Assembly: GCA_023438245.1 (NCBI GenBank)
Contig: JAEXRD010000139.1
Location: 1-19,967, forward strand
Origin: Pseudomonadota bacterium
GTDB taxonomy: Bacteria; Desulfobacterota; Desulfovibrionia; Desulfovibrionales; Desulfovibrionaceae
Length of the DNA stretch: 19,967 bases
Direction: 5' to 3'
A program made the translations under genes and the position numbers. Of this stretch, positions 13,921 to 19,967 are shown in pieces. Position 1 is the stretch's first letter. Every line of letters starts with the position of its first letter. The notes beneath the pieces were generated by a model, which did no database searches, had not been told where the DNA came from, and was given only the letters and a program-made list of their open reading frames with translations.

Positions 13921-16017
13921 ATGAGCAGCAAAGGCGGGGGCGTCAGCCCTTCGGTCGGCATCTGGAGCGTGGGCGGCTTGGCCGCCGCGGTGATTGTGGG
14001 CGCGCATTTTGCCGGGAACCTCTGGGTGGCCGTGGGCTGCGCCGTGGTCGTGCTGGGCCTGGCCGCCTACTTCGCCAGCGTCACCGGCCCGGGACAGGAG
14101 CCCCTGCGGGCGGGCCTGCAGAAACTGCTGGCCAACAAGCGTGAGTTTCTTTTCGACGAGGTGCGCGCCTGGAAGGACCAGGGCGAGATTCCCGCCCTGG
14201 TGAGCGAGCTGGTGGAGTACAACCTGCACCGCCGCGAATACTACCGGGGCGCGGTGCACGGCGTGGGCACGCCCTTCCTGCTGTGCGACGCCGCCGGGGC
14301 CATCACCCACGTGAGCGCCAGCCTGCTGGCCATGTTGAAAAAGAGCGAGAAGGACGTGGTGGGCAAGACCGTGTCCGAGGCCTTCTACAACGAAAAGGGC
14401 CACGCCTTCACCGAGAAGTGCATGAGCTCCTCCTGCAACCTGGCGGAGGAGCATGAGCTCAAGCTCTGGGACGGCCGCACCATCGACGTGATCCTCTACG
14501 TCAACTGCATCCTGGACGTGAAGGGCAAGGTCATCGGCGCCGTGCTGTGCCTGGCCGACATGACCCTGGCCCGGGAGCAGCAGCGCGCCCTTCAGGCCCA
14601 GCAGGCCCGGCTCGTGGAGGCCGGCATGGCCATCAACGACCTGGCCCAGCGCGTGGCCAGCGCCAGCGAGGAGCTCTCCGCCAGCGCCGACGAGCAGGCC
14701 CGCGGGGCCAACCGCCAGAAGGGCCAGACCGAGTCCGTCTCCACCGCCATGGAGGAGATGACCGCCACCGTGCTTGAGGTGGCCCAGAACGCCACCCAGT
14801 CCTCGGACGCCTCGGCCACGGCCAGCAAGGCCGCCGAGGACGGCGTGCAGCTCGTGCGCCAGAGCGTCACCGGCATCAACCAGGTGGCCGATTCCTCGCG
14901 CAGGCTGGCGCAGGTGCTGGGCCAGCTGGACAGCCAGGCCGCCGAGATCGACCGCATCATCAACGTCATCAACGACATCGCCGACCAGACCAACCTGCTG
15001 GCGCTCAACGCCGCCATCGAGGCCGCCCGCGCCGGAGACGCCGGGCGCGGGTTTGCCGTCGTGGCCGACGAGGTGCGCAAGCTGGCCGAAAAGACCATGA
15101 CCGCCACCAAGGAAGTGGAGAATTCCATCCGCGAGATCCAGGAGCGCAGCCAGAACGCCGTGACCACCATGCGCGAGACCGAGCGCCAGGTGGAGACCAG
15201 CACGGACCTCTCCAACCGCACCGGCCAGGCCCTGGAAGAGATCATGCAGCGCATCGAGGACGTGAACATGCGCGTGTCCCAGATCGCCACCGCCGCCGAG
15301 GAGCAGTCCGCCGCCGCCGAGGAGATCAACAAGAACATCGAGGACATCGCGGGCATCGCCAAGGAGGCCGAGGAGGGCGCTGGACAGGCCGCCGGGGCCA
15401 CGCGCGAGCTGGCCGAGCTGGCCCAGAAGCTCTTGCAGATGTCCATGAGCTTCACCGCCACCAAGTCCGACGCGAGCAAGCTCCGCTCCTCCAGCGGCGA
15501 GATCAAGGGCATCCTGCCCAAGCTGATGCTCGACTACGTGAAGGTGAGGCACGGCGACGGGCTGCACCGCACGGTGAGCGAGGAGCTGGGCAACCCCGTT
15601 TTCCTGCCCGCGCAGAGCTACCCCGACCAGGTGCTCAGGCAGATCGCCGAGATCATCGCCCGCGAGAAGGGCACCGACACCCGGCAGGTGTTCGTAGACC
15701 TGGGCAAGTACACCCTGAGCCAGTTCCACAAGATGTACCGGCCCTACTTCAAGGCCCAGACCCTGAAGGAGTTCTACCTGACCATGAACGACACCCACGC
15801 GGCGCTGACCAAGGCCAACCCGGGCATCGTTCCGCCCAGGTTCACCTACGAGGATCGCGGCAACAAGCTGACCATGATCTACAAGTCGCGCCGGGGCTAC
15901 CACCACTACTTCGAGGGCATCCTGCTGGGCGCGGCCGAGTTCTTCAAGACCCCGGTGACCATCACCGTGCAGGTGCAGGACGCCGAGACCGCGCGGGCGG
16001 AAATCCTCTTCAAGTAG
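13921..16017 (+). CDS. Methyl-accepting chemotaxis protein with PAS and C-terminal H-NOX heme domain
   Basis: The 698-residue receptor has two adjacent N-terminal transmembrane helices (about 10-56) with almost no periplasmic loop, so sensing is cytoplasmic. A PAS domain (about 111-216) follows, then the MCP coiled coil (about 230-520) with the CheA/CheW-contacting tip INDIADQTNLLALNAAIEAA near 355-375, and a C-terminal H-NOX domain (about 528-698). In the H-NOX, H626 aligns with the proximal heme histidine, Y654/S656/R658 form the YxSxR propionate motif 28 residues later, P638-P639 match the heme-distorting proline, and Y663 aligns with the distal tyrosine of O2-binding H-NOX. It should sense O2 or NO and steer taxis. 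AAGGAG lies 7 nt before the ATG at 13921; upstream in-frame ATGs lack a site. Confidence 0.94.
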   Translation: MSSKGGGVSPSVGIWSVGGLAAAVIVGAHFAGNLWVAVGCAVVVLGLAAYFASVTGPGQEPLRAGLQKLLANKREFLFDEVRAWKDQGEIPALVSELVEYNLHRREYYRGAVHGVGTPFLLCDAAGAITHVSASLLAMLKKSEKDVVGKTVSEAFYNEKGHAFTEKCMSSSCNLAEEHELKLWDGRTIDVILYVNCILDVKGKVIGAVLCLADMTLAREQQRALQAQQARLVEAGMAINDLAQRVASASEELSASADEQARGANRQKGQTESVSTAMEEMTATVLEVAQNATQSSDASATASKAAEDGVQLVRQSVTGINQVADSSRRLAQVLGQLDSQAAEIDRIINVINDIADQTNLLALNAAIEAARAGDAGRGFAVVADEVRKLAEKTMTATKEVENSIREIQERSQNAVTTMRETERQVETSTDLSNRTGQALEEIMQRIEDVNMRVSQIATAAEEQSAAAEEINKNIEDIAGIAKEAEEGAGQAAGATRELAELAQKLLQMSMSFTATKSDASKLRSSSGEIKGILPKLMLDYVKVRHGDGLHRTVSEELGNPVFLPAQSYPDQVLRQIAEIIAREKGTDTRQVFVDLGKYTLSQFHKMYRPYFKAQTLKEFYLTMNDTHAALTKANPGIVPPRFTYEDRGNKLTMIYKSRRGYHHYFEGILLGAAEFFKTPVTITVQVQDAETARAEILFK

Positions 16018-16033
16018 CTTGAAGGCGACGCAA

Positions 16034-16078
16034 AAAGCCCCCGGTCCTCGAAGCAGAGGGCCGGGGGCTTGTTTTTTT
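16034..16078. terminator. Strong bidirectional Rho-independent terminator
   Basis: AAGCCCCCGG...CCTC and GAGGGCCGGGGGCTT arms form a long GC stem followed by a T-run (GTTTTTTTT) on the plus strand; on the minus strand the stem is followed by TTTTTGC. It sits between the convergent chemoreceptor and DedA genes and can serve both. Confidence 0.92.
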
Positions 16079-16088
16079 TCGCCGGGGG

Positions 16089-16709
16089 CTAGGCCCGTTC
16101 GGCCTTGCGGCGCTTCATCTTGTACCACACGTACCAGGCGATGCTGGCCACGAGCATGCCCACGATGAGGGCGTCGAAGTGGTGGCGGTAGGTCTGCACC
16201 ATGCTCCAGTTCTCGCGCAGCTTGTAGCCGCAGTAGAGCAGGAAGCCGTTCCACAGGGTGGCCCCCACGGTGCTGGCGATGGCGAAGGGCCAGAAGCGCA
16301 TCTTGCCGATGCCCGCCGGGATGCTCACCAGGTGGCGCACCACCGGGATGAAGCGGCACAGGAACAGGGTCCAGGCGCTCTTACGGCCCTGGAAGAAGCG
16401 CTCCGTGCGCTCCAGGTCGTGCACGTCCAGCAGCAGGTAGCGGCCCACCTTGAGCACGAAGGGCCTGCCGCCATAGTAGCCCATGAGATAGGAAATGTAG
16501 CTGCCCAGGAAGGAGCCCAGGCTTGTGGCCAGCACGGCCTGCGTCATGCCCCACTTGCCGTCGGCCACCAGGAAGCCCACGAAGGGCATGACGGCCTCGC
16601 TGGGAACGGGGAAGATCATGCTCTCCAGGGCCATGAGGAAGGCCGCCCCGGCATAGCCGGTGGTTTCAAGCACGGTGATGGCGAAAGTGGAAATGAGCTC
16701 GGTGAGCAA
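16089..16709 (-). CDS. DedA family (SNARE-associated/VTT-type) membrane protein
   Basis: Integral inner-membrane protein of 206 residues. DedA/VTT proteins include undecaprenyl-phosphate and phospholipid flippases or transporters. Conserved features are LESMIFPVPSEAVMPFVGFL (28-47) with acidic residues E29 and E38, SLGSFLGSYISYLMGYYGGR (63-82), and the arginine motif CRFIPVVRHLVSIPAG (118-133). Hydrophobic stretches near 8-30, 38-50, 57-78, 136-160 and 180-196 are consistent with the fold, and the C-terminus is basic (KMKRRKAERA). The only sensible start is a TTG at 16709 with GGAGG about 6 nt upstream; the first internal ATG would cut into the first conserved helix. It is 94 bp downstream of the GH57 gene on the same strand with no clear terminator, so they may share a transcript. 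Confidence 0.92.
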   Translation of the reverse strand: MLTELISTFAITVLETTGYAGAAFLMALESMIFPVPSEAVMPFVGFLVADGKWGMTQAVLATSLGSFLGSYISYLMGYYGGRPFVLKVGRYLLLDVHDLERTERFFQGRKSAWTLFLCRFIPVVRHLVSIPAGIGKMRFWPFAIASTVGATLWNGFLLYCGYKLRENWSMVQTYRHHFDALIVGMLVASIAWYVWYKMKRRKAERA

Positions 16710-16803
16710 GGGGGCCTCCGGTTGGGGTCGCGGGATGAATCGTCAGCAGCCCCTTACCCCGGAGCGTGGTTTCGGGCAAGGCCCGTGCCGGAGCCCCGGC
16801 CCC

Positions 16804-19050
16804 CTACATTGGGGCGAAGCCCAGCGCCTCGCCCGCCTGCGCGGCCTCGGGCATGCCGCGCAGCTCCGCCCACCAGCGGTTCTGCGCCGCGCGCAGGTCC
16901 AGCGTGAGCCCGGCGTCGGCGGCGCGCGCCACCACCCCGCGCACCCCGGCGAAGTCCGGACGGGGCCCGTCCAGGAGCCGCAGCAGATGCTCGCCCACCC
17001 GCCGGGCCAGCAGGGGCCGTTCCGGATGCCCGGCCCCGGCCTGCTCCAGGAACTGCAGGAAATCGCCGGCAGGCTCCACCTCGCCCAGCACCCACTGCCA
17101 GCACAGCGCCGCCCACAGCCGCGCCCAGCGTTCGGCGTGGCTCTGGGTGGTCTGGGCCTCGCGGTAGCCCTGGAACAGGTGCGCGCCGCTCACGGTCTCG
17201 GCCAGCTGCGCCAGCCAGCACTCCTCCTCGGCGCGGTCCACCCAGGCCAGGGCGATGGCCTGGCGCTTGCCCCAGGAGAGGTAGGAGGCGGGCACGCACT
17301 TGGCCCCGCGCCCGCCGCCGTCCAAGATCTGCACGCATCCGGCGAAGGGGTTGCCGCGCTCCGGGCGTTCCCACTGGAAGCGGCAGATCTCGCCCGCGCC
17401 CTCGCGCGCCCAGGCGATGGTGGCCGTGCCCTCAAGGGCGCCTCCGTCCTTTTCCACGCGGATGTCCACGGCAAGTCCGGGCCAGCTCGCCTTGGCGGAG
17501 CCGCCGGGCGCGGGCAGCCTGCCCTCGGCCCAGAGGGTCAGCAGGGCCTGGGCGATGAGGCTCTCATCGCTCTCGCGGCGCAGGCGCACCTCGCGGTTCC
17601 ACAGGTCCAGCCCGCTGCCCAGGGCCGGGTCGTTGGAGCTGGCCTTGCCGATGTGCGCCAGTAGCAGCGGCTCCAGGTCCTCGCAGCCGGTGCGCCGGGC
17701 CAGGCCCATGGCTCGCAGGCAGTAGGTCAGCGCGTTCAGCGGCTCGATGCGCCCCAGGTCGTCGAAGAACCAGGCGCAACTGGCGAAGGAGGACAGCGCC
17801 CACTTCTGCATGGTGAGAAGCTTCCAGGCCACGTCCTTTTTGGCGGCGGAGAGCCCCTTTTTGAACAGCCGCGCGGCGAACTTTTCCTCCGTCTCCAGGC
17901 CGGAGAGCACGCGGCCGTAGTCCACCACGGCCCGGTCCGGGTCGGTGAACAGCCCCGCGCCCAGGGCCTGGAAGTGCGCGTCCAGGCGCTCTTTCACCTC
18001 GCGCAGGCCCTCGCGCAGGGGCTTGCGCCAGCGCTGGTTCCAGCCGGGCCTGTGCTCGGTGGCGCAGCCGCAGTCCGCTCTCCAGCGCTCCACGCCGTGG
18101 GCGCAGCTCCAGGAGCTGTTCTCGTGGATTCTTGCCCGCTTGCGCGGCGGATGGGCGGCCAGGTAGGCCCCGTAGTTGCACAGCTCCACCCCGTCCACGC
18201 CCGCGCGGGCCTGGGCCAGGGCGTGGGCCAGGGCCATCTCGCCGAACTTGAAATGGTGGCCGTACGTCTCCCCGTCCGTGGCCAGGGCCAGCAGGCCCGT
18301 GCCCGCCAGCCCGGAGAGCCAGCCCCAGAAGCGGTCGCCGTGGTTCAGCACGCCCTCGAAGGCCACGGCCTGGGACAGCGGGCCGTTGTAGAAATACACC
18401 GCGATGCTGCGGCCTTCGGGCAGCTCCACCAGGTAGGGCTCGCGGATGTCCAGGGTGCCCTCGTTGGCGGCGGTCCAGTCGTCGGTGTCCAGGCTGGCCA
18501 CCTCGCGGGCCTGGCGCGGGGCCAGGATGGTGAACTTGACCCCCGCCTGGGCCAGCAGATCCAGGGTCTGCGTGTCCACGGCGGCCTCGGAGAGCCACAG
18601 GCCCTCGGCCCGGCGGTGGAAGCGGGCCTCGAAGTCGGCCAGGGCCCAGGCGATTTCGGCCCGGCGCTCCTGGTCCGTGGCCAGCGGCATGATGACGTGG
18701 TGGTAAATCTGGGCGATGGCGTTGCCGTGGCCCAGGCGCTCCAGGCTGGCCTTGTCGCCTGCCAGGATGCGTGCATAGGTGGTCGGCGCGTGGCGCTCCA
18801 TCCAGGTGAGCAGGGTGGGGCCGAAGTTGAAGCTCATCCACTCGTAGCAGTTCAGCAGCTCGGTGATGCGGCCCTGTCCGTCGAGCCTGCGCGCCCAGGC
18901 CAGCGGGTCGTAGCTTTCCTCGCAGATGCGCTCGTTCCAGTGCAGGGCCGGGGCGGCGCTGCCCTCGGGCAGGATGGCGTCCATCCAGGGGTCCTCGCGC
19001 GGGGGCTGGTAGAAATGGCCGTGGATGCAGATTTTCCGTCCGTCGCCCAT
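16804..19050 (-). CDS. Glycoside hydrolase family 57 protein with DUF3536 domain
   Basis: Predicted cytoplasmic 748-residue alpha-glucan-acting enzyme. GH57 region 1 is IHGHFYQPPREDPW (9-22), followed by NCYEWMSFNFGPTLL (67-81), GHGNAIAQIYHH (107-118), the nucleophile region LWLSEAAVDT with E155, and the acid/base region ALATDGETYGHHF with D259. The C-terminal part from about 330 onward matches the DUF3536 type of extension, ending in a Trp-rich helical region. The exact activity (amylase, branching enzyme or glucanotransferase) cannot be decided. There is no signal peptide, fitting storage polyglucose metabolism, known in Desulfovibrio. AGGAG lies 8 nt before the ATG at 19050. Its predicted leader carries three 14-nt repeats. 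Confidence 0.9.
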   Translation of the reverse strand: MGDGRKICIHGHFYQPPREDPWMDAILPEGSAAPALHWNERICEESYDPLAWARRLDGQGRITELLNCYEWMSFNFGPTLLTWMERHAPTTYARILAGDKASLERLGHGNAIAQIYHHVIMPLATDQERRAEIAWALADFEARFHRRAEGLWLSEAAVDTQTLDLLAQAGVKFTILAPRQAREVASLDTDDWTAANEGTLDIREPYLVELPEGRSIAVYFYNGPLSQAVAFEGVLNHGDRFWGWLSGLAGTGLLALATDGETYGHHFKFGEMALAHALAQARAGVDGVELCNYGAYLAAHPPRKRARIHENSSWSCAHGVERWRADCGCATEHRPGWNQRWRKPLREGLREVKERLDAHFQALGAGLFTDPDRAVVDYGRVLSGLETEEKFAARLFKKGLSAAKKDVAWKLLTMQKWALSSFASCAWFFDDLGRIEPLNALTYCLRAMGLARRTGCEDLEPLLLAHIGKASSNDPALGSGLDLWNREVRLRRESDESLIAQALLTLWAEGRLPAPGGSAKASWPGLAVDIRVEKDGGALEGTATIAWAREGAGEICRFQWERPERGNPFAGCVQILDGGGRGAKCVPASYLSWGKRQAIALAWVDRAEEECWLAQLAETVSGAHLFQGYREAQTTQSHAERWARLWAALCWQWVLGEVEPAGDFLQFLEQAGAGHPERPLLARRVGEHLLRLLDGPRPDFAGVRGVVARAADAGLTLDLRAAQNRWWAELRGMPEAAQAGEALGFAPM

Positions 19051-19076
19051 GTGCTGCTCTCCTGCGTGGCTGGTGC

Positions 19077-19118
19077 CCGTTGCCGGGTGTCCATTGCCGG
19101 GTATCCGTTGCCGGGTGT
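19077..19118 (-). repeat. Three tandem 14-bp repeats in the leader of the GH57 gene
   Basis: On the minus strand the units are ACACCCGGCAACGG, ATACCCGGCAATGG and ACACCCGGCAACGG, contiguous, the first and third identical. They lie 27-68 nt before the GH57 start and just after its predicted transcription start. GGA triplets arise at both unit junctions. Confidence 0.9.
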
Positions 19119-19128
19119 GCGATTCTCC

Positions 19129-19157
19129 CTTGTAGCGTTCCGTGTCGGCGGGGGCAA
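19129..19157 (-). promoter_or_regulatory. Candidate sigma-70 promoter for the GH57 gene
   Basis: On the minus strand TTGCCC (19157-19152) and TACAAG (19134-19129) are spaced by 17 bp, each matching 4 of 6 consensus bases. Transcription would start near 19122, giving a leader of about 72 nt that contains the 14-nt repeats. It sits back-to-back with the FecR-gene promoter. Confidence 0.4.
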
Positions 19158-19161
19158 GGGG

Positions 19162-19190
19162 ATGACAAACGCCGCGACCCTGGCTAGAAG
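19162..19190 (+). promoter_or_regulatory. Candidate sigma-70 promoter for the FecR-domain gene
   Basis: ATGACA (19162-19167) and TAGAAG (19185-19190) are separated by 17 bp, matching 5 of 6 and 4 of 6 consensus bases. The predicted start near 19197 leaves a leader of about 29 nt. Confidence 0.45.
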
Positions 19191-19225
19191 GAGAGTGGAC
19201 ACGTCATCTTTTCCGGAGGTTTCCC

Positions 19226-19888
19226 ATGCCCGAGACCCGCGCCTGTGTGCGAATCCTGGCCCTGCTGCTGCTCTGCCTCGTTCCGGCAAGCCTCTTCGCC
19301 GCCGATGTGGCCGGAGGGCCGGAGGACACCGCCATCGGCCACGTCAGCCGCGTGCAGGGCACCTCGTTCCTGGTGCGCGGGAGCGAGCTGCGCGACGTGA
19401 AGCCGGGCGCGCCGGTGCTGCGCGGCGAGAGCCTGCGCACCGGGCCGAACGCCCGCGTGGAGCTGACCATGCTGGACGAGACCAAGCTCACCGTGGGCGC
19501 GGACGCGGTGTTCGACCTGGAGCGCTACGACCTGGGCCGCCAGCGCGGCGAGGGCGCGGTGCTGCTGAGGCTGGCCAAGGGCGCGTTCCGCGTGGCCACG
19601 GGCAAGCTGGACGCCCTGCGCGGCGGGCCGTTCGAGGTGAGCACCCCGGTGGCCACCATCGGCATACGCGGCACCGACTTCTGGGGCGGCTACCTGAGCG
19701 AGAACGAGGTGAGCGTGCTGCTCATCTCCGGCTCGGGCGTGTATGTGAAGAACGACGCGGGCAAGAGCGAGATCGTCAAGGCGGGCTTCGGCCTCACGGT
19801 GCGCTCGCGCGGGGAGATTCCGCCCCCGGCCAGCATGTGGAGCCCGGACAAGGCGGCCAGGGCCTTCGCAACCGTCACCTTCGACTAA
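19226..19888 (+). CDS. Secreted FecR-domain protein
   Basis: The 220-residue product has a Sec signal peptide (about 1-25, ILALLLLCLVPASLFA then A-D) and a periplasmic FecR domain (about 38-175): GHVSRVQGTSFLVRG, VLRGESLRTGPNARVELTML, KLTVGADAVFDLERY, LAKGAFRVATGKLD and the hallmark VATIGIRGTDFWGGY (142-156). It lacks the inner-membrane helix and sigma-factor-binding N-terminus of true FecR anti-sigma regulators, and no sigma or TonB receptor gene is adjacent. Such stand-alone FecR proteins are common in Deltaproteobacteria and their role is unknown. GGAGG lies 6 nt before the ATG at 19226. A structured repeat begins 8 nt after its stop. Confidence 0.9.
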   Translation: MPETRACVRILALLLLCLVPASLFAADVAGGPEDTAIGHVSRVQGTSFLVRGSELRDVKPGAPVLRGESLRTGPNARVELTMLDETKLTVGADAVFDLERYDLGRQRGEGAVLLRLAKGAFRVATGKLDALRGGPFEVSTPVATIGIRGTDFWGGYLSENEVSVLLISGSGVYVKNDAGKSEIVKAGFGLTVRSRGEIPPPASMWSPDKAARAFATVTFD

Positions 19889-19896
19889 TCGGGCAG

Positions 19897-19967
19897 CCTC
19901 GAAAAGCGCCTTTTGCCCCCTGGGCATCGTCAAGAGCCGGTCGGGGACCGGGGCCGTACCGCAAGAG
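19897..19967 (+). ncRNA. Structured intergenic repeat, copy B (cut by window end)
   Basis: Starts 8 nt after the FecR-gene stop. It aligns with 9721-9790 from CCTC through GCC, CCCCTGG, CATCGT, AAGAGCCGGT and GTACCGCAAGAG, with one 1-nt gap. The small hairpin is TGCCC-CCT-GGGCA (19914-19926), where a T-A pair of copy A is replaced by C-G. The right arm of the long stem would lie beyond the window. A local stem CCGGTC-GGG-GACCGG is an alternative fold. Confidence 0.6.

Noticed and set aside
13444..16359. A 971-codon open frame on the minus strand opposite the chemoreceptor, and similar long antisense frames (for example 165-1982, 1989-3632, 3572-4885 plus; 7116-9272 minus).
   Set aside because: They lie opposite genes with clear family motifs, have His/Gly/Ala/Val/Leu-rich compositions without domains, and come from the GC-rich third-position bias of the real genes. 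The 971-codon frame also runs through the tRNA and the terminator.

Overview
The window is high-GC, densely coding DNA that reads like the chromosome of a Desulfovibrio-type sulfate reducer (Desulfovibrionaceae). Supporting hints are a two-subunit glycine decarboxylase cluster, a free-standing rubredoxin, a chemoreceptor carrying an H-NOX heme domain, NikR, and a GH57/DUF3536 glycosidase. The taxonomic call is an inference from gene content; there is no rRNA here. I see no insertion sequence, phage, CRISPR array or plasmid function.

Left part (1-5299, minus strand): a glycine cleavage operon in the order gcvH, gcvPA, gcvPB, lpdA, then a truncated cysteine-containing protein of unknown function that runs off the left edge. 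gcvPA and gcvPB overlap by ATGA. A hairpin with a short T-run lies between gcvPB and lpdA, and gcvT is absent. A 317-bp divergent region containing a strong palindrome separates this from lemA and a TPM-domain gene (5617-7119, plus strand).

Middle (7218-12877, mostly plus strand): a class I methyltransferase, nikR and folE2 form an operon in which folE2 starts at the base after the nikR stop. A lone FlgC-like rod protein follows, then a structured intergenic repeat. A rubredoxin (minus) and a TylF-like methyltransferase (plus) diverge from a region with a near-consensus sigma-54 promoter and a palindrome. An autotransporter closes this part.

Right part (12917-19967): a PAT-like GNAT acetyltransferase and tRNA-Ser(UGA) lie on the minus strand. 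Then comes a membrane chemoreceptor with PAS, MCP and C-terminal H-NOX domains (plus), closed by a strong bidirectional terminator. A DedA-family membrane protein and a GH57 glycoside hydrolase follow on the minus strand, and a secreted FecR-domain protein on the plus strand.

The most interesting signal is a two-copy intergenic element (9721-9822 and 19897 to the window end). Each copy starts exactly 8 nt after a stop codon. It has a small hairpin with a compensatory base-pair change, a conserved ACCGCAAGAG segment, and in the complete copy a long terminator-like stem. It looks like an undescribed structured RNA family. Second is the H-NOX chemoreceptor, which keeps the heme histidine, the YxSxR motif and a tyrosine at the position of the O2-stabilising distal tyrosine. 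Third is a triple 14-bp repeat in the predicted leader of the GH57 gene, with GGA triplets that resemble CsrA targets.
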